A DNA stretch of 64,000 nt from Tropicibacter sp. Alg240-R139 (GTDB taxonomy: Bacteria > Pseudomonadota > Alphaproteobacteria > Rhodobacterales > Rhodobacteraceae). The notes below the pieces were generated by a model. The model was not told where the DNA came from. It made no database searches and was given only the letters and a program-made list of their open reading frames with translations. This document shows positions 1-8,319 of this stretch, piece by piece (the first letter of the stretch is position 1; each line of letters starts with the position of its first letter). Position numbers and translations under genes: made by a program. The DNA lies in contig NZ_UNRA01000002.1 in the NCBI RefSeq assembly GCF_900537075.1, positions 824,724 to 888,723 of the forward strand, read 5' to 3'.

Positions 1-190
1 GCCCGTCCGGGTCGATGATGGCGGGCATTCGATTGTTGGGGGCGATTTTCAGAAATTCAGGGTCGAACTGATCGCCTTTGCCAATGTTGATCAGATGCAG
101 GTTATAGGTCAGCTCCATCTCTTCGAGTGCGATGGACACCTTCCACCCGTTTGGCGTGGGCCAATAGAAAAGGTCAATTGGTTGCTGCAT
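1..190 (-). CDS. Glutathione S-transferase, N-terminal part (truncated by window edge)
   Basis: The first 63 residues are visible, read leftwards from ATG at 188-190. They start MQQPIDLFYWPTPNGWKVSI and continue with LEEMEL..YNLHLINIGKGDQFDPEFLKIAPNNRMPAI, the thioredoxin-fold N-terminal domain of bacterial YfcG/YghU-like (Nu-class) glutathione S-transferases, which act in the cytoplasm as GSH-dependent disulfide-bond oxidoreductases. The NxRMPAI segment is the cis-Pro loop that contacts glutathione. The C-terminal helical domain lies beyond the window. The family call is firm; the substrate is unknown. Confidence 0.85.
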   Translation of the reverse strand, partial: MQQPIDLFYWPTPNGWKVSIALEEMELTYNLHLINIGKGDQFDPEFLKIAPNNRMPAIIDPDG

Positions 191-237
191 GCGGTCCCCC
201 TCGGTTTCGCCGCTCTGGCGCAACGATCATAGCCGGA

Positions 238-1164
238 TCATGGGGAATTCTGCACAAACGGCAAGGGGAAGTCATACCTGGGCAGCGCAAACAAACGTGA
301 CCAGCGCGCAGCTGCTTGACTGGGTAGAGCGTCTTTTAGCGTGGCCACTGACAACGGCTTATCGGTTGAAAGCAACCGCTCATACAGGGTGAACACGCCG
401 GGACGCATATAGCTGGACCAATGGCAGACCCGCCTGCCAGAGGGGGCGATCGAAACACCAAGACAAGACAGCGCGTCCAGACTGTCGCCACAATCCAACT
501 GCAAGGTCACCGCATTGGGCACCGAGATGCCTAGGCCGATAGCACGGTCGCGCGGCGCGGGCGGGGCGATGATCCACTCAAACAGGAAATCGAACAGATC
601 ATTTTCCCGCGTGGTCACGTTGAAAAATTCCACGGCCGTTCCAGCCCGTGTCGTCAAGGCTTCTAAGGCGCGCGTTCGATAAGCGGCTCCGGTCAGGGAA
701 ATGATCCGGTTCAGGTGACCCGGTTCAAGCTGGTGCAGGGCCTCCAACGCCAGCTCTATTCCTAGGGAATGGCCGATGAAATGAACCGGGCGGATGGGGT
801 TCTCTTGCTTGAGACGGAGCACGACATTTGCCAAAGCTTGCCCCGCCTGCAGCGCACGCTGCCGCGCTGACCATAAGGTGCCATGTGCGTCCCACCCAAA
901 GGCGATGGACAAACGGTCACTGCTGTCGAGACCCAATGCCACGGGCCAGCTTTTGACCCGTTTGGGATGAGTTTTGGGCGCCGTCGAGAACACCAAATTA
1001 TGCGGGCAGCCGACGGGATCATGGGTGCGATAGGAATACCCATGGGCCATGATAACAACCGGCCCCGGAATGTCGCGTGTTTGCCGGATAAGGCTGTCCA
1101 CAGGCTGCAGACTATTATGCAATCTTGGCTGCGTTCCTTGCGCATTGATCCGAAGTATCGTCAT
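238..1164 (-). CDS. Alpha/beta hydrolase (esterase/lipase-like)
   Basis: 308 aa, ATG start, no obvious signal peptide. The motifs are AHGYS (residues about 40-44, oxyanion-hole strand) and GHSLG (about 130-134, nucleophile elbow with Ser). The C-terminal half has HWSSYM, a possible region for the catalytic His. It is an alpha/beta-hydrolase-fold enzyme of unknown substrate, probably cytoplasmic. It lies 47 bp upstream of the start of the leftward GST gene and could share its transcript. Fold call is good; function is not determined. Confidence 0.75.
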   Translation of the reverse strand: MTILRINAQGTQPRLHNSLQPVDSLIRQTRDIPGPVVIMAHGYSYRTHDPVGCPHNLVFSTAPKTHPKRVKSWPVALGLDSSDRLSIAFGWDAHGTLWSARQRALQAGQALANVVLRLKQENPIRPVHFIGHSLGIELALEALHQLEPGHLNRIISLTGAAYRTRALEALTTRAGTAVEFFNVTTRENDLFDFLFEWIIAPPAPRDRAIGLGISVPNAVTLQLDCGDSLDALSCLGVSIAPSGRRVCHWSSYMRPGVFTLYERLLSTDKPLSVATLKDALPSQAAARWSRLFALPRYDFPLPFVQNSP

Positions 1165-1300
1165 CCAGCTGCCCCAATCCAGATGTGCATGGGCTCCTTT
1201 GCATGACGCTATGACGGTTGAGTGAAGCCTTGGTTACAGCTCCGTGACGGCTGGTGTTGCTTGGTGAAATGGTGCGCAATGGATCGTGAATGTTGCGGGC

Positions 1301-1329
1301 TTGACGCAGCCCGTTGCGGGGCGTAAACG
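1301..1329 (+). promoter_or_regulatory. Candidate sigma-70 promoter of metZ
   Basis: TTGACG (1301-1306), 17 bp, TAAACG (1324-1329). A start about 7 bp downstream would put the 5' end of the transcript just before the SAM-II aptamer. The -35 is good and the -10 weak. Placement is inferred from spacing and from the riboswitch. Confidence 0.5.
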
Positions 1330-1339
1330 CAAATCACGA

Positions 1340-1397
1340 GCTACGTGGCGATTTGTTACCGGATTGCGGGCCACGCTAAACAACACCGCTAAAAGGT
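1340..1397 (+). ncRNA. SAM-II riboswitch aptamer upstream of metZ
   Basis: P1 stem CGTGGC (1344-1349) pairs perfectly with GCCACG (1370-1375). The loop contains GATTTGTTACCGGATTGC, which matches the SAM-II core (GAUUUAACCGUAUUGC in the well-studied example), and the 3' strand is GCTAAAAGGT (1388-1397). The pseudoknot is explained by ACC (1358-1360) pairing with GGT (1395-1397). SAM-II is a known alphaproteobacterial element upstream of met genes, and the next gene is metZ. SAM binding is expected to reduce metZ expression. Confidence 0.85.
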
Positions 1398-1404
1398 CAG
1401 GATG

Positions 1405-1444
1405 AAAGCCCCCTTTCGCTTGACCGCGTTAGGGGTTTTTTATT
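1405..1444 (+). terminator. Riboswitch expression platform: intrinsic terminator before metZ
   Basis: AAAGCCCC (1405-1412) can pair with GGGGTTTT (1432-1439), followed by a T-rich tail through 1445. A competing hairpin exists: GGTCA (1395-1399) with TGACC (1421-1425), containing GAAAG/CTTTC (1404-1408 / 1413-1417). The competing hairpin uses the GGT that the SAM-II pseudoknot also needs, so ligand binding should favour the terminator. Pairings are seen by eye; no folding energy was computed. Confidence 0.65.
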
Positions 1445-1483
1445 TTGAGCTTTCCGCCGGAAAGCAAGGAAAGGAACGATGAC

Positions 1484-2674
1484 ATGAGCGACAGCTGGAA
1501 CAAACGTACCCAAGCCGTCCACGCCGGCGTGCGCCGAAGCCAATACAACGAGGTCAGTGAAGCGATCTTTCTGACCCAAGGGTTCGTCTACGAAAACGCC
1601 GAAGCCGCCGAAGCACGGTTCATCGAGTGCGGCGAGGATGAGTTCATCTATGCCCGCTATGGCAACCCAACCGTGTCCATGTTCGAGCAGCGCATCGCAG
1701 CGCTTGAGGGCGGTGAAGACGCATTTGCGACGGCGTCCGGCATGGCGGCTGTCAACGGCGCGCTGACCTCGATGCTCAAGGCGGGCGATCATGTGGTTTC
1801 GGCAAAGGCGCTCTTTGGGTCGTGTCTGTATATCCTGGAAAACATCCTGGCTCGCTATGGTGTCGAGGTGACATTTGTCGACGGCACCGACCTGACAGAG
1901 TGGGAAGCGGCGATCCGCCCCGACACCAAGGCCGTGTTTTTTGAATCCATGTCGAACCCGACACTCGAAGTGATCGACATCGAGGCGGTGGCCAACCTCG
2001 CACACGCCGTGGGCGCGACAGTGATCGTGGACAACGTGTTTTCAACCCCGGTGTTTTCACGCGCAATAGAGCAGGGTGCCGACGTTGTGGTCTATTCCGC
2101 GACCAAACACATCGACGGTCAGGGCCGCGCGCTGGGCGGGGTGATCATCGGCACCAAGGAATTCATACGTGGCACTGTTGAGCCCTACCTCAAGCACACT
2201 GGCGGCGCTCTAAGCCCATTCAATGCCTGGGTCATGCTGAAAGGGATCGAAACTATGGACCTGCGTGTGAACGCGCAGGCGGCATCGGCCCAAAAGATCG
2301 CCGAGGTCCTTGAGGGGCACGCAGAGCTAGAGCGTACTCTGTACCCAGGTCTGGCGACACACGCGCAGAACGATCTCGTACAGCGTCAACTGGGTGGCAA
2401 GGGTGGTACGGTTCTGTCACTGGACATCAAAGGCGGCAAAGAGGCTGCGTTTGCTTTTCTCAATGCGCTGACGATCCCGGTGATCTCGAACAACTTGGGC
2501 GACGCCAAATCTATCGTGACCCACCCGGCCACGACCACGCACCAGCGTCTGAGCGAAGACCAGCGCGATGAGCTGGGCATCACCCCCGGCTTGATCCGTT
2601 TTTCAGTTGGTCTTGAAGATGCCGACGACTTGTTGGCGGATGTCATACAGGCGCTCGACAGTCTGTCGGCGTAA
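1484..2674 (+). CDS. metZ: O-succinylhomoserine sulfhydrylase
   Basis: 396 aa, starting at MSDSWNKRTQAVHAG. The ATG at 1484 is preceded by AAGGAAAGGA (1466-1475); an in-frame ATG at 1445 lies inside the terminator and is unlikely. It is a PLP-dependent Cys/Met-metabolism enzyme: ATASGMAAV in the cofactor-binding region, the Schiff-base lysine in YSATKHIDGQGR, and RFSVGLED near the C-terminus. It converts O-succinylhomoserine and sulfide to homocysteine in the cytoplasm, the direct-sulfhydrylation route to methionine. The SAM-II riboswitch upstream agrees with this role. O-acetylhomoserine as substrate cannot be excluded from sequence. Confidence 0.92.
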   Translation: MSDSWNKRTQAVHAGVRRSQYNEVSEAIFLTQGFVYENAEAAEARFIECGEDEFIYARYGNPTVSMFEQRIAALEGGEDAFATASGMAAVNGALTSMLKAGDHVVSAKALFGSCLYILENILARYGVEVTFVDGTDLTEWEAAIRPDTKAVFFESMSNPTLEVIDIEAVANLAHAVGATVIVDNVFSTPVFSRAIEQGADVVVYSATKHIDGQGRALGGVIIGTKEFIRGTVEPYLKHTGGALSPFNAWVMLKGIETMDLRVNAQAASAQKIAEVLEGHAELERTLYPGLATHAQNDLVQRQLGGKGGTVLSLDIKGGKEAAFAFLNALTIPVISNNLGDAKSIVTHPATTTHQRLSEDQRDELGITPGLIRFSVGLEDADDLLADVIQALDSLSA

Positions 2675-2700
2675 CACTCTTCGTCACGAGTCCAAGCTCA

Positions 2701-2842
2701 GGGACGCTCCCGCACCCGAGCGATCCCGACTGCGTCGGCACCGCTAGCGGCTTTGGGCCGGGCACCGGGCAAAGCCCGGTGCCCGGCCCAACGGGAGGAG
2801 GTGTTTCGTCAGAAACATCGACGACGGGCGGGAGCATCCCCG
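2701..2842 (+). repeat. Interspersed two-hairpin intergenic element, copy A
   Basis: Hairpin 1 is a perfect 15-bp stem (2755-2769 with 2775-2789, loop CAAAG). The linker is AACGGGAGGAG (2790-2800). Hairpin 2 is TGTTTC (2802-2807), GTCA, GAAACA (2812-2817). A tail GACGACGGGCGGGAGC follows. The left flank (2701-2754) is shared with copy D. It lies between the convergent genes metZ and the L,D-transpeptidase, so it could also serve as a bidirectional terminator. Confidence 0.8.
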
Positions 2843-2867
2843 GATAATAAAAATGACCCACGTCTGC

Positions 2868-3845
2868 TCATTTGCAGATCGGCAATTCCAATGGGGGATG
2901 CTTGGGCAGCGACTGGCGCCACTGGTTTATGACCGGTTGCAAGGTACGTTTGGGCCAGAACTTTGGTGTTCCGATGGCTTTCAGGCAGGCCGCGTTCCAA
3001 TAAAGACCGGCACCTGACACGGACTTGCCTTTCTTCACCGCCTTGGCCACGGCATTGATGTCCTTGCCCTCGGGGTAGATATACAGCGTTGTCGGATTGC
3101 CCTCGGTCAGCGCCAGGATGTCGCGCGATTCCGCAGGCGACCAGGTCGTGCACCCGTTGCTGCGCCCGCCGGTGTAGTTCACCAGCCTGCCATAGGGGAC
3201 ATAGCCGTCCTTGTCGGCATGAGGACTTTGGGGGTTCTTGTACCGGCATTGCCATTTCAAAAACACCGCCGGATGCCCGCCGATAGCCCGTTCGCGGGCG
3301 TTTGATGTTTCCCCTTCTCCGTCAAACAGCAGGAACGTGCGATAGAACGGTTTCCGCTGACCGGATTGATTGTAGTAACCTTTGAACGACGTACGGGATT
3401 CCGCGGTCACATAGGCCCCACCCATCGTCAACTTTGACCCTTCGGCGTTGCTGAAATTCCGGGCGCATTGCCGCCCGTTGGAAAAATTTGCGCGTTGTAG
3501 CTTGCGCCCGTTGCCATAGCCCGAGGATACCGCTCGGAAGCTCTGTTTGCCTTCACAGATAACATAGAAGCGCCGTCCCGGTCGGCCGCCAGATGTGCTG
3601 GGCCGGGTGGCGTCCTTAGCCAGATAGCAGGGGTTACTTATTTCCCCGCGTCGCCGCTTCTCAAAATAAAGTGCCCTTGCCCGGTTCAGGACCACAGGGG
3701 CTATCTGCCCCTCGCCGGTACCCACATGCTTGCGCAGCCATGACGGAATGTCCGAATTCTGCGCTATCGCCCGCGTGGAAAGAACGCTCGTTATCGGAGC
3801 CAGCACAGCGATAGCAATGGCGAGACGAAGTGAATGCGATAACAT
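2868..3845 (-). CDS. Secreted L,D-transpeptidase-like protein (YkuD_2 type)
   Basis: 325 aa. ATG at 3845 has AGGAG 8 nt upstream; a GTG two codons earlier is possible. The N-terminus (LRLAIAIAVLAPITSVLSTRAIAQ) is a signal peptide. The C-terminal half carries GGHPAVFLKW and GGRSNGCTTW, the conserved His region and catalytic SNGC Cys of the murein L,D-transpeptidase catalytic-domain family (PF13645-like). The expected role is peptidoglycan cross-linking or lipoprotein attachment in the periplasm. Monocistronic, convergent with metZ across repeat copy A. Confidence 0.75.
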   Translation of the reverse strand: MLSHSLRLAIAIAVLAPITSVLSTRAIAQNSDIPSWLRKHVGTGEGQIAPVVLNRARALYFEKRRRGEISNPCYLAKDATRPSTSGGRPGRRFYVICEGKQSFRAVSSGYGNGRKLQRANFSNGRQCARNFSNAEGSKLTMGGAYVTAESRTSFKGYYNQSGQRKPFYRTFLLFDGEGETSNARERAIGGHPAVFLKWQCRYKNPQSPHADKDGYVPYGRLVNYTGGRSNGCTTWSPAESRDILALTEGNPTTLYIYPEGKDINAVAKAVKKGKSVSGAGLYWNAACLKAIGTPKFWPKRTLQPVINQWRQSLPKHPPLELPICK

Positions 3846-3951
3846 CGACACATCTCCTGCTTGATCAACCTCACGGGTAGTATAGCACGAATTGTGTAAA
3901 TCAGGTGACCTTATGGCGCAGGCGGCGGCATTTGGCCGATCTGATTTCGTC

Positions 3952-5196
3952 TCACAACTCCCATGGAAAACTGTCCAGCCGCTCAGGGCCGTCCTCGGTA
4001 ATCAGCACCTGGGTTTCCAGTTTGATGCTCTCGGAATCTTTTTCGCCGATAAGACTTTCGACACAGATAACCTGACCAACCTCGAATGCGCCCCCATGGC
4101 TGGCCTCGAAGTCAGGATGGAGCAGAACCACAGGCCATTCATCCGCCATGCCCACCCCATGGGCAGCCAGCGAGTAGCGGTAGCGTTGATAGGCCTCGGG
4201 GATCTGCCAGCTTTTGGCGTTGAACTCGGTAAATCTCAGCCCCGGTTGCATCAACGCCATGTTATGTTCGATCTGGGACCGTGCAGCGGAATACAGGTGT
4301 TTCTGCGTGTTATTCATCGCGGCCTCGCCGCAGATCCACGACCGACTCAAGTCAGCGCAATAGCCATAGGGGCCGATCATGTCCGTATCAAAACTGATCA
4401 TTTCACCCAATTGGCATTCCCGGTCCGAGCATTCCTTGTACCATGGGTTAGTATTCGGCCCGCAGGTCAGCAATTTGGTCTCTAGCCATTCCCCACCCGA
4501 TCGGGCGTTTTCGAAATGCAGATGTGCCCACAACTCGCGCTCGGTCACGCCGGGGTCTGAATGCTGATAAATCCGCGCCATCCCGGCTTCGCAGACGCGA
4601 ATGGTCCAGCGCATCAACTCGATTTCGTCAGCGGACTTGATCGAGCGGGCAATTTCGGTGATCTGCCCGCCCTCGACGATTTGTACACCGCGCGCAGCGA
4701 GCGCCGCGACACCCTCGGGCTCCATACGGTCCACCGCCAATCGCATGTTGCCACCCCCATGGGCGCGCAATTCAGCCGCGATTTCATCGGCCCAGACATT
4801 CAGTCGCTCGTCCGAGCGGTCACCCGCGGCCATGAACATCCAGCCGATGGAATTGCGCAGTTCATCAATTCCCGGCAGGTCGGCATTCAAGTGCTCGCAG
4901 CCCTTGAATTCGAACATGATCCCGGGCCCATCATTCAGGATCATCGCGTAGCGGATCGGGTTGTGGCTGGTCCACACTCCCATATTGGAACTGTCAAAAG
5001 CATAGCGGATGTTGACCGGATCATAGAGCAGCAGACCCGCCACATCATGTTGGTTCATCAATGCGCGAAATCGTGACAGGCGATAGCTGCGGGCCCGGTC
5101 CAGCACCTCTTGTGGCACCGGGCTCTTGAGCGGTTTGTCAGCGCCTTCGGAGTTCAGATAAGCCAGTTTGCGGTCGTCTTTGAACGGCGCGTTCAT
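3952..5196 (-). CDS. dddP: DMSP lyase DddP (M24-fold)
   Basis: 414 aa, creatinase/aminopeptidase-P (M24) fold. M24 peptidases normally have DxG in the first metal motif; here it is FDTD (D270, D272), then D282, H346, E380 and E394. The spacing D-x-D-x9-D, +64 to His, with Tyr 5 before (Y341) and Asp 6 after (D352) that His, matches what I recall of the published DddP active site (D295, D297, D307, Y366, H371, D377). The two Glu are each about one residue closer. DddP cleaves dimethylsulfoniopropionate to DMS and acrylate. It overlaps the upstream oxygenase gene by 4 bp (operon). A DddP-like paralogue with another substrate is the alternative. Confidence 0.78.
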   Translation of the reverse strand: MNAPFKDDRKLAYLNSEGADKPLKSPVPQEVLDRARSYRLSRFRALMNQHDVAGLLLYDPVNIRYAFDSSNMGVWTSHNPIRYAMILNDGPGIMFEFKGCEHLNADLPGIDELRNSIGWMFMAAGDRSDERLNVWADEIAAELRAHGGGNMRLAVDRMEPEGVAALAARGVQIVEGGQITEIARSIKSADEIELMRWTIRVCEAGMARIYQHSDPGVTERELWAHLHFENARSGGEWLETKLLTCGPNTNPWYKECSDRECQLGEMISFDTDMIGPYGYCADLSRSWICGEAAMNNTQKHLYSAARSQIEHNMALMQPGLRFTEFNAKSWQIPEAYQRYRYSLAAHGVGMADEWPVVLLHPDFEASHGGAFEVGQVICVESLIGEKDSESIKLETQVLITEDGPERLDSFPWEL

Positions 5197-5978
5197 GATG
5201 CGCGCCCATAGAAACCGATGCGCTCAGCCTCTGAAAAGGTCACGCCGGGGTTCTCGTAGAAGGAAAAGACAGAGATCACCCGCTCTTTGGCCCCCGAGAC
5301 TGGGGTTACCCGATGCGCGGTGTTCTTGCCCTTGAAGACGTTCAGCGTGCCTGGGGTGAGCGAGATAACCTTTGACTCCGTGTCCTGACCATTCAGCAAC
5401 TTGGCCACACCGTCATAGTTCGGATCGGTGTCGGTTCGCAGATCGGTACGGTACTCGAACCCGCCGCCCTGATCGGGGGCTTGCAGCAACAGGGTGGTGG
5501 TGAACTCGGACCGGTCAAAGTGCCAGTTCAATGCCTGACCTTCCCGATAGGACATCACGTTCACGCGGGCCAGCGGGTCCTCCATCACGTGCAACTCTGG
5601 CATGTCCATCGTGGCAGCCAGGAACAAGGCAAATTCAGGCCATTCGTAAAGGCGCAGCAGGGGCGAGCCAGTGATCTGATCTGCACAAAGCGTCCGGTTC
5701 GAGGTTTGGAATTGTCGCAGGGCAGGGTGATCATCTGCCAACCCGTCGATGGGTTTAAAATAGATGTTGTGCTTCCGTTCGTGCAAAAACGCCTCGGATT
5801 CGAACGGGGTCGACATCGCCTTAACCGCCTGGGCCGCAATGGCAGGGCGCATCAGCCCGTCCAGGTTGAACATGCCCTCCATCTCCAGATCGGCCTTGCA
5901 GCGATCAACAAGGGCTTGCCAATCGGCGTTGTGCGGGCGGTCCAGGGGAAAGCGGTCAAGATCAAGAATGTCGCGCAT
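5193..5978 (-). CDS. Fe(II)/2-oxoglutarate-type oxygenase, dddP operon
   Basis: 261 aa from ATG at 5978 (MRDILDLDRFPLD); in-frame ATG at 6017 and GTG at 6038 are alternatives. The 2-His-1-carboxylate triad is visible as H153-x-D155 (NWHFDRSEF) and H222 (GKNTAHRV), with R233 a candidate for 2-oxoglutarate carboxylate binding. Cytoplasmic, substrate unknown. It is translationally coupled to dddP by a 4-bp overlap and divergent from a LysR gene, so it probably acts on a related sulfonium/osmolyte compound or is co-induced with DMSP metabolism. That link is inference from context. Confidence 0.7.
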   Translation of the reverse strand: MRDILDLDRFPLDRPHNADWQALVDRCKADLEMEGMFNLDGLMRPAIAAQAVKAMSTPFESEAFLHERKHNIYFKPIDGLADDHPALRQFQTSNRTLCADQITGSPLLRLYEWPEFALFLAATMDMPELHVMEDPLARVNVMSYREGQALNWHFDRSEFTTTLLLQAPDQGGGFEYRTDLRTDTDPNYDGVAKLLNGQDTESKVISLTPGTLNVFKGKNTAHRVTPVSGAKERVISVFSFYENPGVTFSEAERIGFYGRAS

Positions 5979-6080
5979 GGGAAACCTCGTTGGCGGTGGC
6001 TGAAGAAACCCTGTCATTTCGACACGAGGCTTGACCACTACGAAAAATCTTGGTGAGCATTAGAAAAACTTGAGGGCGAT

Positions 6081-6929
6081 ATGAACCTACCACCATTGAA
6101 CGCATTGCGGGCCTTTGAATGTGCCGCACGAACGGGCAGTTTCTCTGCTGCTGGGGCTGAGTTGGGTGTGACCGCCGCCGCCGTCAGCCTGCAAGTTCGA
6201 AATTTGGAGGATTGGTTGAACCTTCAGCTGTTTGTTCGCAAAGCCAATCAGCTCCGCATTACAGATGCAGGGCGTGACTATTATCAAAACGCCGCCTCGG
6301 CCCTGGCCGAGATTGCACGCTTTACAGATGCGTTGACGCAAGGGGACCGGCGGCGTCCCTTCGTGATCAGTGCGACACCCGCTTTGGCGCAGCTCTGGCT
6401 ACCGCAGCGGTTGGCGGTTTTTGCGCAACTGCGGCCCGATGTGCCGGTTGAACTACGTACCGAAGCCGAGGATCAAGACTTGGAACTGCATGGCATCGAC
6501 GTACGATTGAGTTATGGGGGGGAGCTGCCCGACTACGCCAGCCACGAATTGTTCACGGATCAATTGGTGCCGGTCGTGTCAGGGCCGGGCGCGTTGGGCA
6601 ACTTTCGACGCATCGACGTGAATTGGGGCACCCGGATTTCGTCAGTACCGGGATGGCGGCAATGGAGCGAGCTTTATGGGTTACTTTCTGAAGATATCGC
6701 GCCGATCGCGGCTGCGTCCGTACCCGATGCGTTGGCACTGTGTACAGCAGGGATTGGGGTGACTCTTTTGCCGGAAACCGTCGTGTCGATGGCTCTTAAA
6801 TCCGGAATTGTCAGGAAATGCGATCCGCGATCAATCCAGATGCCGCGCCCTTACGTAATGCTCCACGCGCACTACAAAACAAAGTCGCGGCGGCTGATGG
6901 ACTTTCAGAAAGCTCTTCTTACAGGATAG
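6081..6929 (+). CDS. LysR-family transcriptional regulator (GcvA type)
   Basis: 282 aa. Winged HTH at residues 1-60 (NALRAFECAARTGSFSAAGAELGVTAAAVSLQV), then a periplasmic-binding-protein-like effector domain. The N-terminus LPPLNALRAFE is typical of the GcvA/TrpI subgroup. It is divergent from the oxygenase-dddP pair with about 100 bp between starts; AAT...ATT half-sites near 6044-6060 could be its operator. It is the likely regulator of that pair and perhaps of itself. The inducer is not known. Confidence 0.85.
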   Translation: MNLPPLNALRAFECAARTGSFSAAGAELGVTAAAVSLQVRNLEDWLNLQLFVRKANQLRITDAGRDYYQNAASALAEIARFTDALTQGDRRRPFVISATPALAQLWLPQRLAVFAQLRPDVPVELRTEAEDQDLELHGIDVRLSYGGELPDYASHELFTDQLVPVVSGPGALGNFRRIDVNWGTRISSVPGWRQWSELYGLLSEDIAPIAAASVPDALALCTAGIGVTLLPETVVSMALKSGIVRKCDPRSIQMPRPYVMLHAHYKTKSRRLMDFQKALLTG

Positions 6930-7031
6930 CGGCGCGTCATTTGATGATCAGTTCTCAAGGGCTGTAAGAAATCACCATTCTGATCGTCGACTGACGTATT
7001 CTGACGGAAAATGACGAAAATTCCACGTTGC

Positions 7032-7069
7032 CTTTTTGTTTGGGCTGCTACTTTTTGTTTGGGCTGCTA
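7032..7069. repeat. Perfect 19-bp tandem duplication
   Basis: CTTTTTGTTTGGGCTGCTA occurs twice without interruption (7032-7050, 7051-7069), between lysR and folE2, ending 81 bp before the folE2 start. It looks like a recent slippage or duplication event. It could duplicate an operator half, but no symmetry is visible. Confidence 0.9.
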
Positions 7070-7150
7070 AATGACGCCGAAATGGGCTAGATGTTCAGAT
7101 GGCCCGTGACTGCCCTTAGATGGGTGGGACCATGCAAAGGAACCGCGCAG

Positions 7151-8254
7151 ATGAATTTTCACACTCGTGACGTCAACGAGACCCCGGACCGCGAAGACGC
7201 CGCTGCCGCGCTCTATGTCTTGCGTGCCTGGGCGAAAACTGCGACCGAGGCCGAGATCGCGCAGCTTGATCCCAGTGTGGCCCGCCTTGTTCCGGGCCTG
7301 GTGCCGGTGAACTACCCGTCGCTGTCGCGCGCGTACCCCGAGGATTTCAAGGTCAATGAGGCCTATAAGGCGTCGCTGCCTGACCTGCAGAATGGCCCAT
7401 CGAGCCTTATCCGCGGCGCAAAGCAGCAGATTCAGCATGTTGGTATCTCGAATTTCCGCCTTCCGATCCGGTTTCACCGCAAGGAGGGCGAGGATCTGAC
7501 GCTGGAAACCTCGGTGACGGGCACTGTAAGCTTGGAGGCCGAGAAAAAGGGCATCAACATGTCCCGCATCATGCGGTCGTTTTACAAACATGCCGAACGG
7601 ACGTTTTCGTTCGAAGTGATCGAGGCGGCGCTGGATGATTATAAAAGCGATCTGGAAAGCTTTGATGCCCGCATTCAGATGCGGTTTTCTTTTCCGGACC
7701 GTGTGAATAGCCTGCGCTCGGGGTTGGTGGGATATCAGTACTATGACATCGCGCTAGAATTGGTTGAACAAAACGGTGTGCGTCAGAAGATCATGCACCT
7801 AGACTATGTATACTCTTCGACGTGCCCCTGTTCGTTGGAGTTGAGCGAGCATGCGCGCATAAGTCGGGGACAACTGGCCACGCCGCATTCGCAGCGCTCG
7901 GTTGCGCGGATTTCTGCGGTGGTGGACAGTAACACTGATTGTTTGTGGTTCGAGGATTTGATCGAGCTGTGCCGCCGCGCCGTGCCGACCGAGACGCAGG
8001 TTATGGTCAAGCGCGAAGACGAGCAGGCCTTTGCCGAGCTGAACGCCGCCAACCCGATTTTTGTCGAGGACGCTGCACGTTCGTTCTGTGCCGAGTTGCT
8101 GGCAGATCACCATGTCGGTGATTTTCGCGTTATCGCGAGCCATCAGGAAAGCCTGCACAGCCATGACGCGGTTTCGGTATTGACCGAGGGACCGACATTT
8201 GAGGCGGTAAGCCTGGACCCCAAACTTTTCAACACGTTGTTCCACATAGGTTGA
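7151..8254 (+). CDS. folE2: GTP cyclohydrolase FolE2 (type IB)
   Basis: 367 aa from ATG at 7151 with AAAGGA about 10 nt upstream; an in-frame ATG at 7091 lacks an RBS. Family landmarks: FRLPIRF, STCPCSLELSEHARI (conserved Cys), TPHSQRS, and NPIFVEDAARSFC (metal-ligand Glu region). It makes dihydroneopterin triphosphate from GTP, first step of folate synthesis, in the cytoplasm. It is somewhat longer than the usual 280-310 aa because of an N-terminal extension of about 60 residues. FolB and FolP, later in the pathway, lie at about 24 kb. No Zur box is visible upstream. Confidence 0.88.
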   Translation: MNFHTRDVNETPDREDAAAALYVLRAWAKTATEAEIAQLDPSVARLVPGLVPVNYPSLSRAYPEDFKVNEAYKASLPDLQNGPSSLIRGAKQQIQHVGISNFRLPIRFHRKEGEDLTLETSVTGTVSLEAEKKGINMSRIMRSFYKHAERTFSFEVIEAALDDYKSDLESFDARIQMRFSFPDRVNSLRSGLVGYQYYDIALELVEQNGVRQKIMHLDYVYSSTCPCSLELSEHARISRGQLATPHSQRSVARISAVVDSNTDCLWFEDLIELCRRAVPTETQVMVKREDEQAFAELNAANPIFVEDAARSFCAELLADHHVGDFRVIASHQESLHSHDAVSVLTEGPTFEAVSLDPKLFNTLFHIG

Positions 8255-8319
8255 AGGATCACGTGGGTTTGACGATTATTGGGTGCAGCGATTCCAACCA
8301 TTGTGTTTGTTGTAGATAG

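Noticed and set aside
1397..2005. 202-aa minus-strand frame over metZ
   Set aside because: Antisense to metZ and its riboswitch; no domain.
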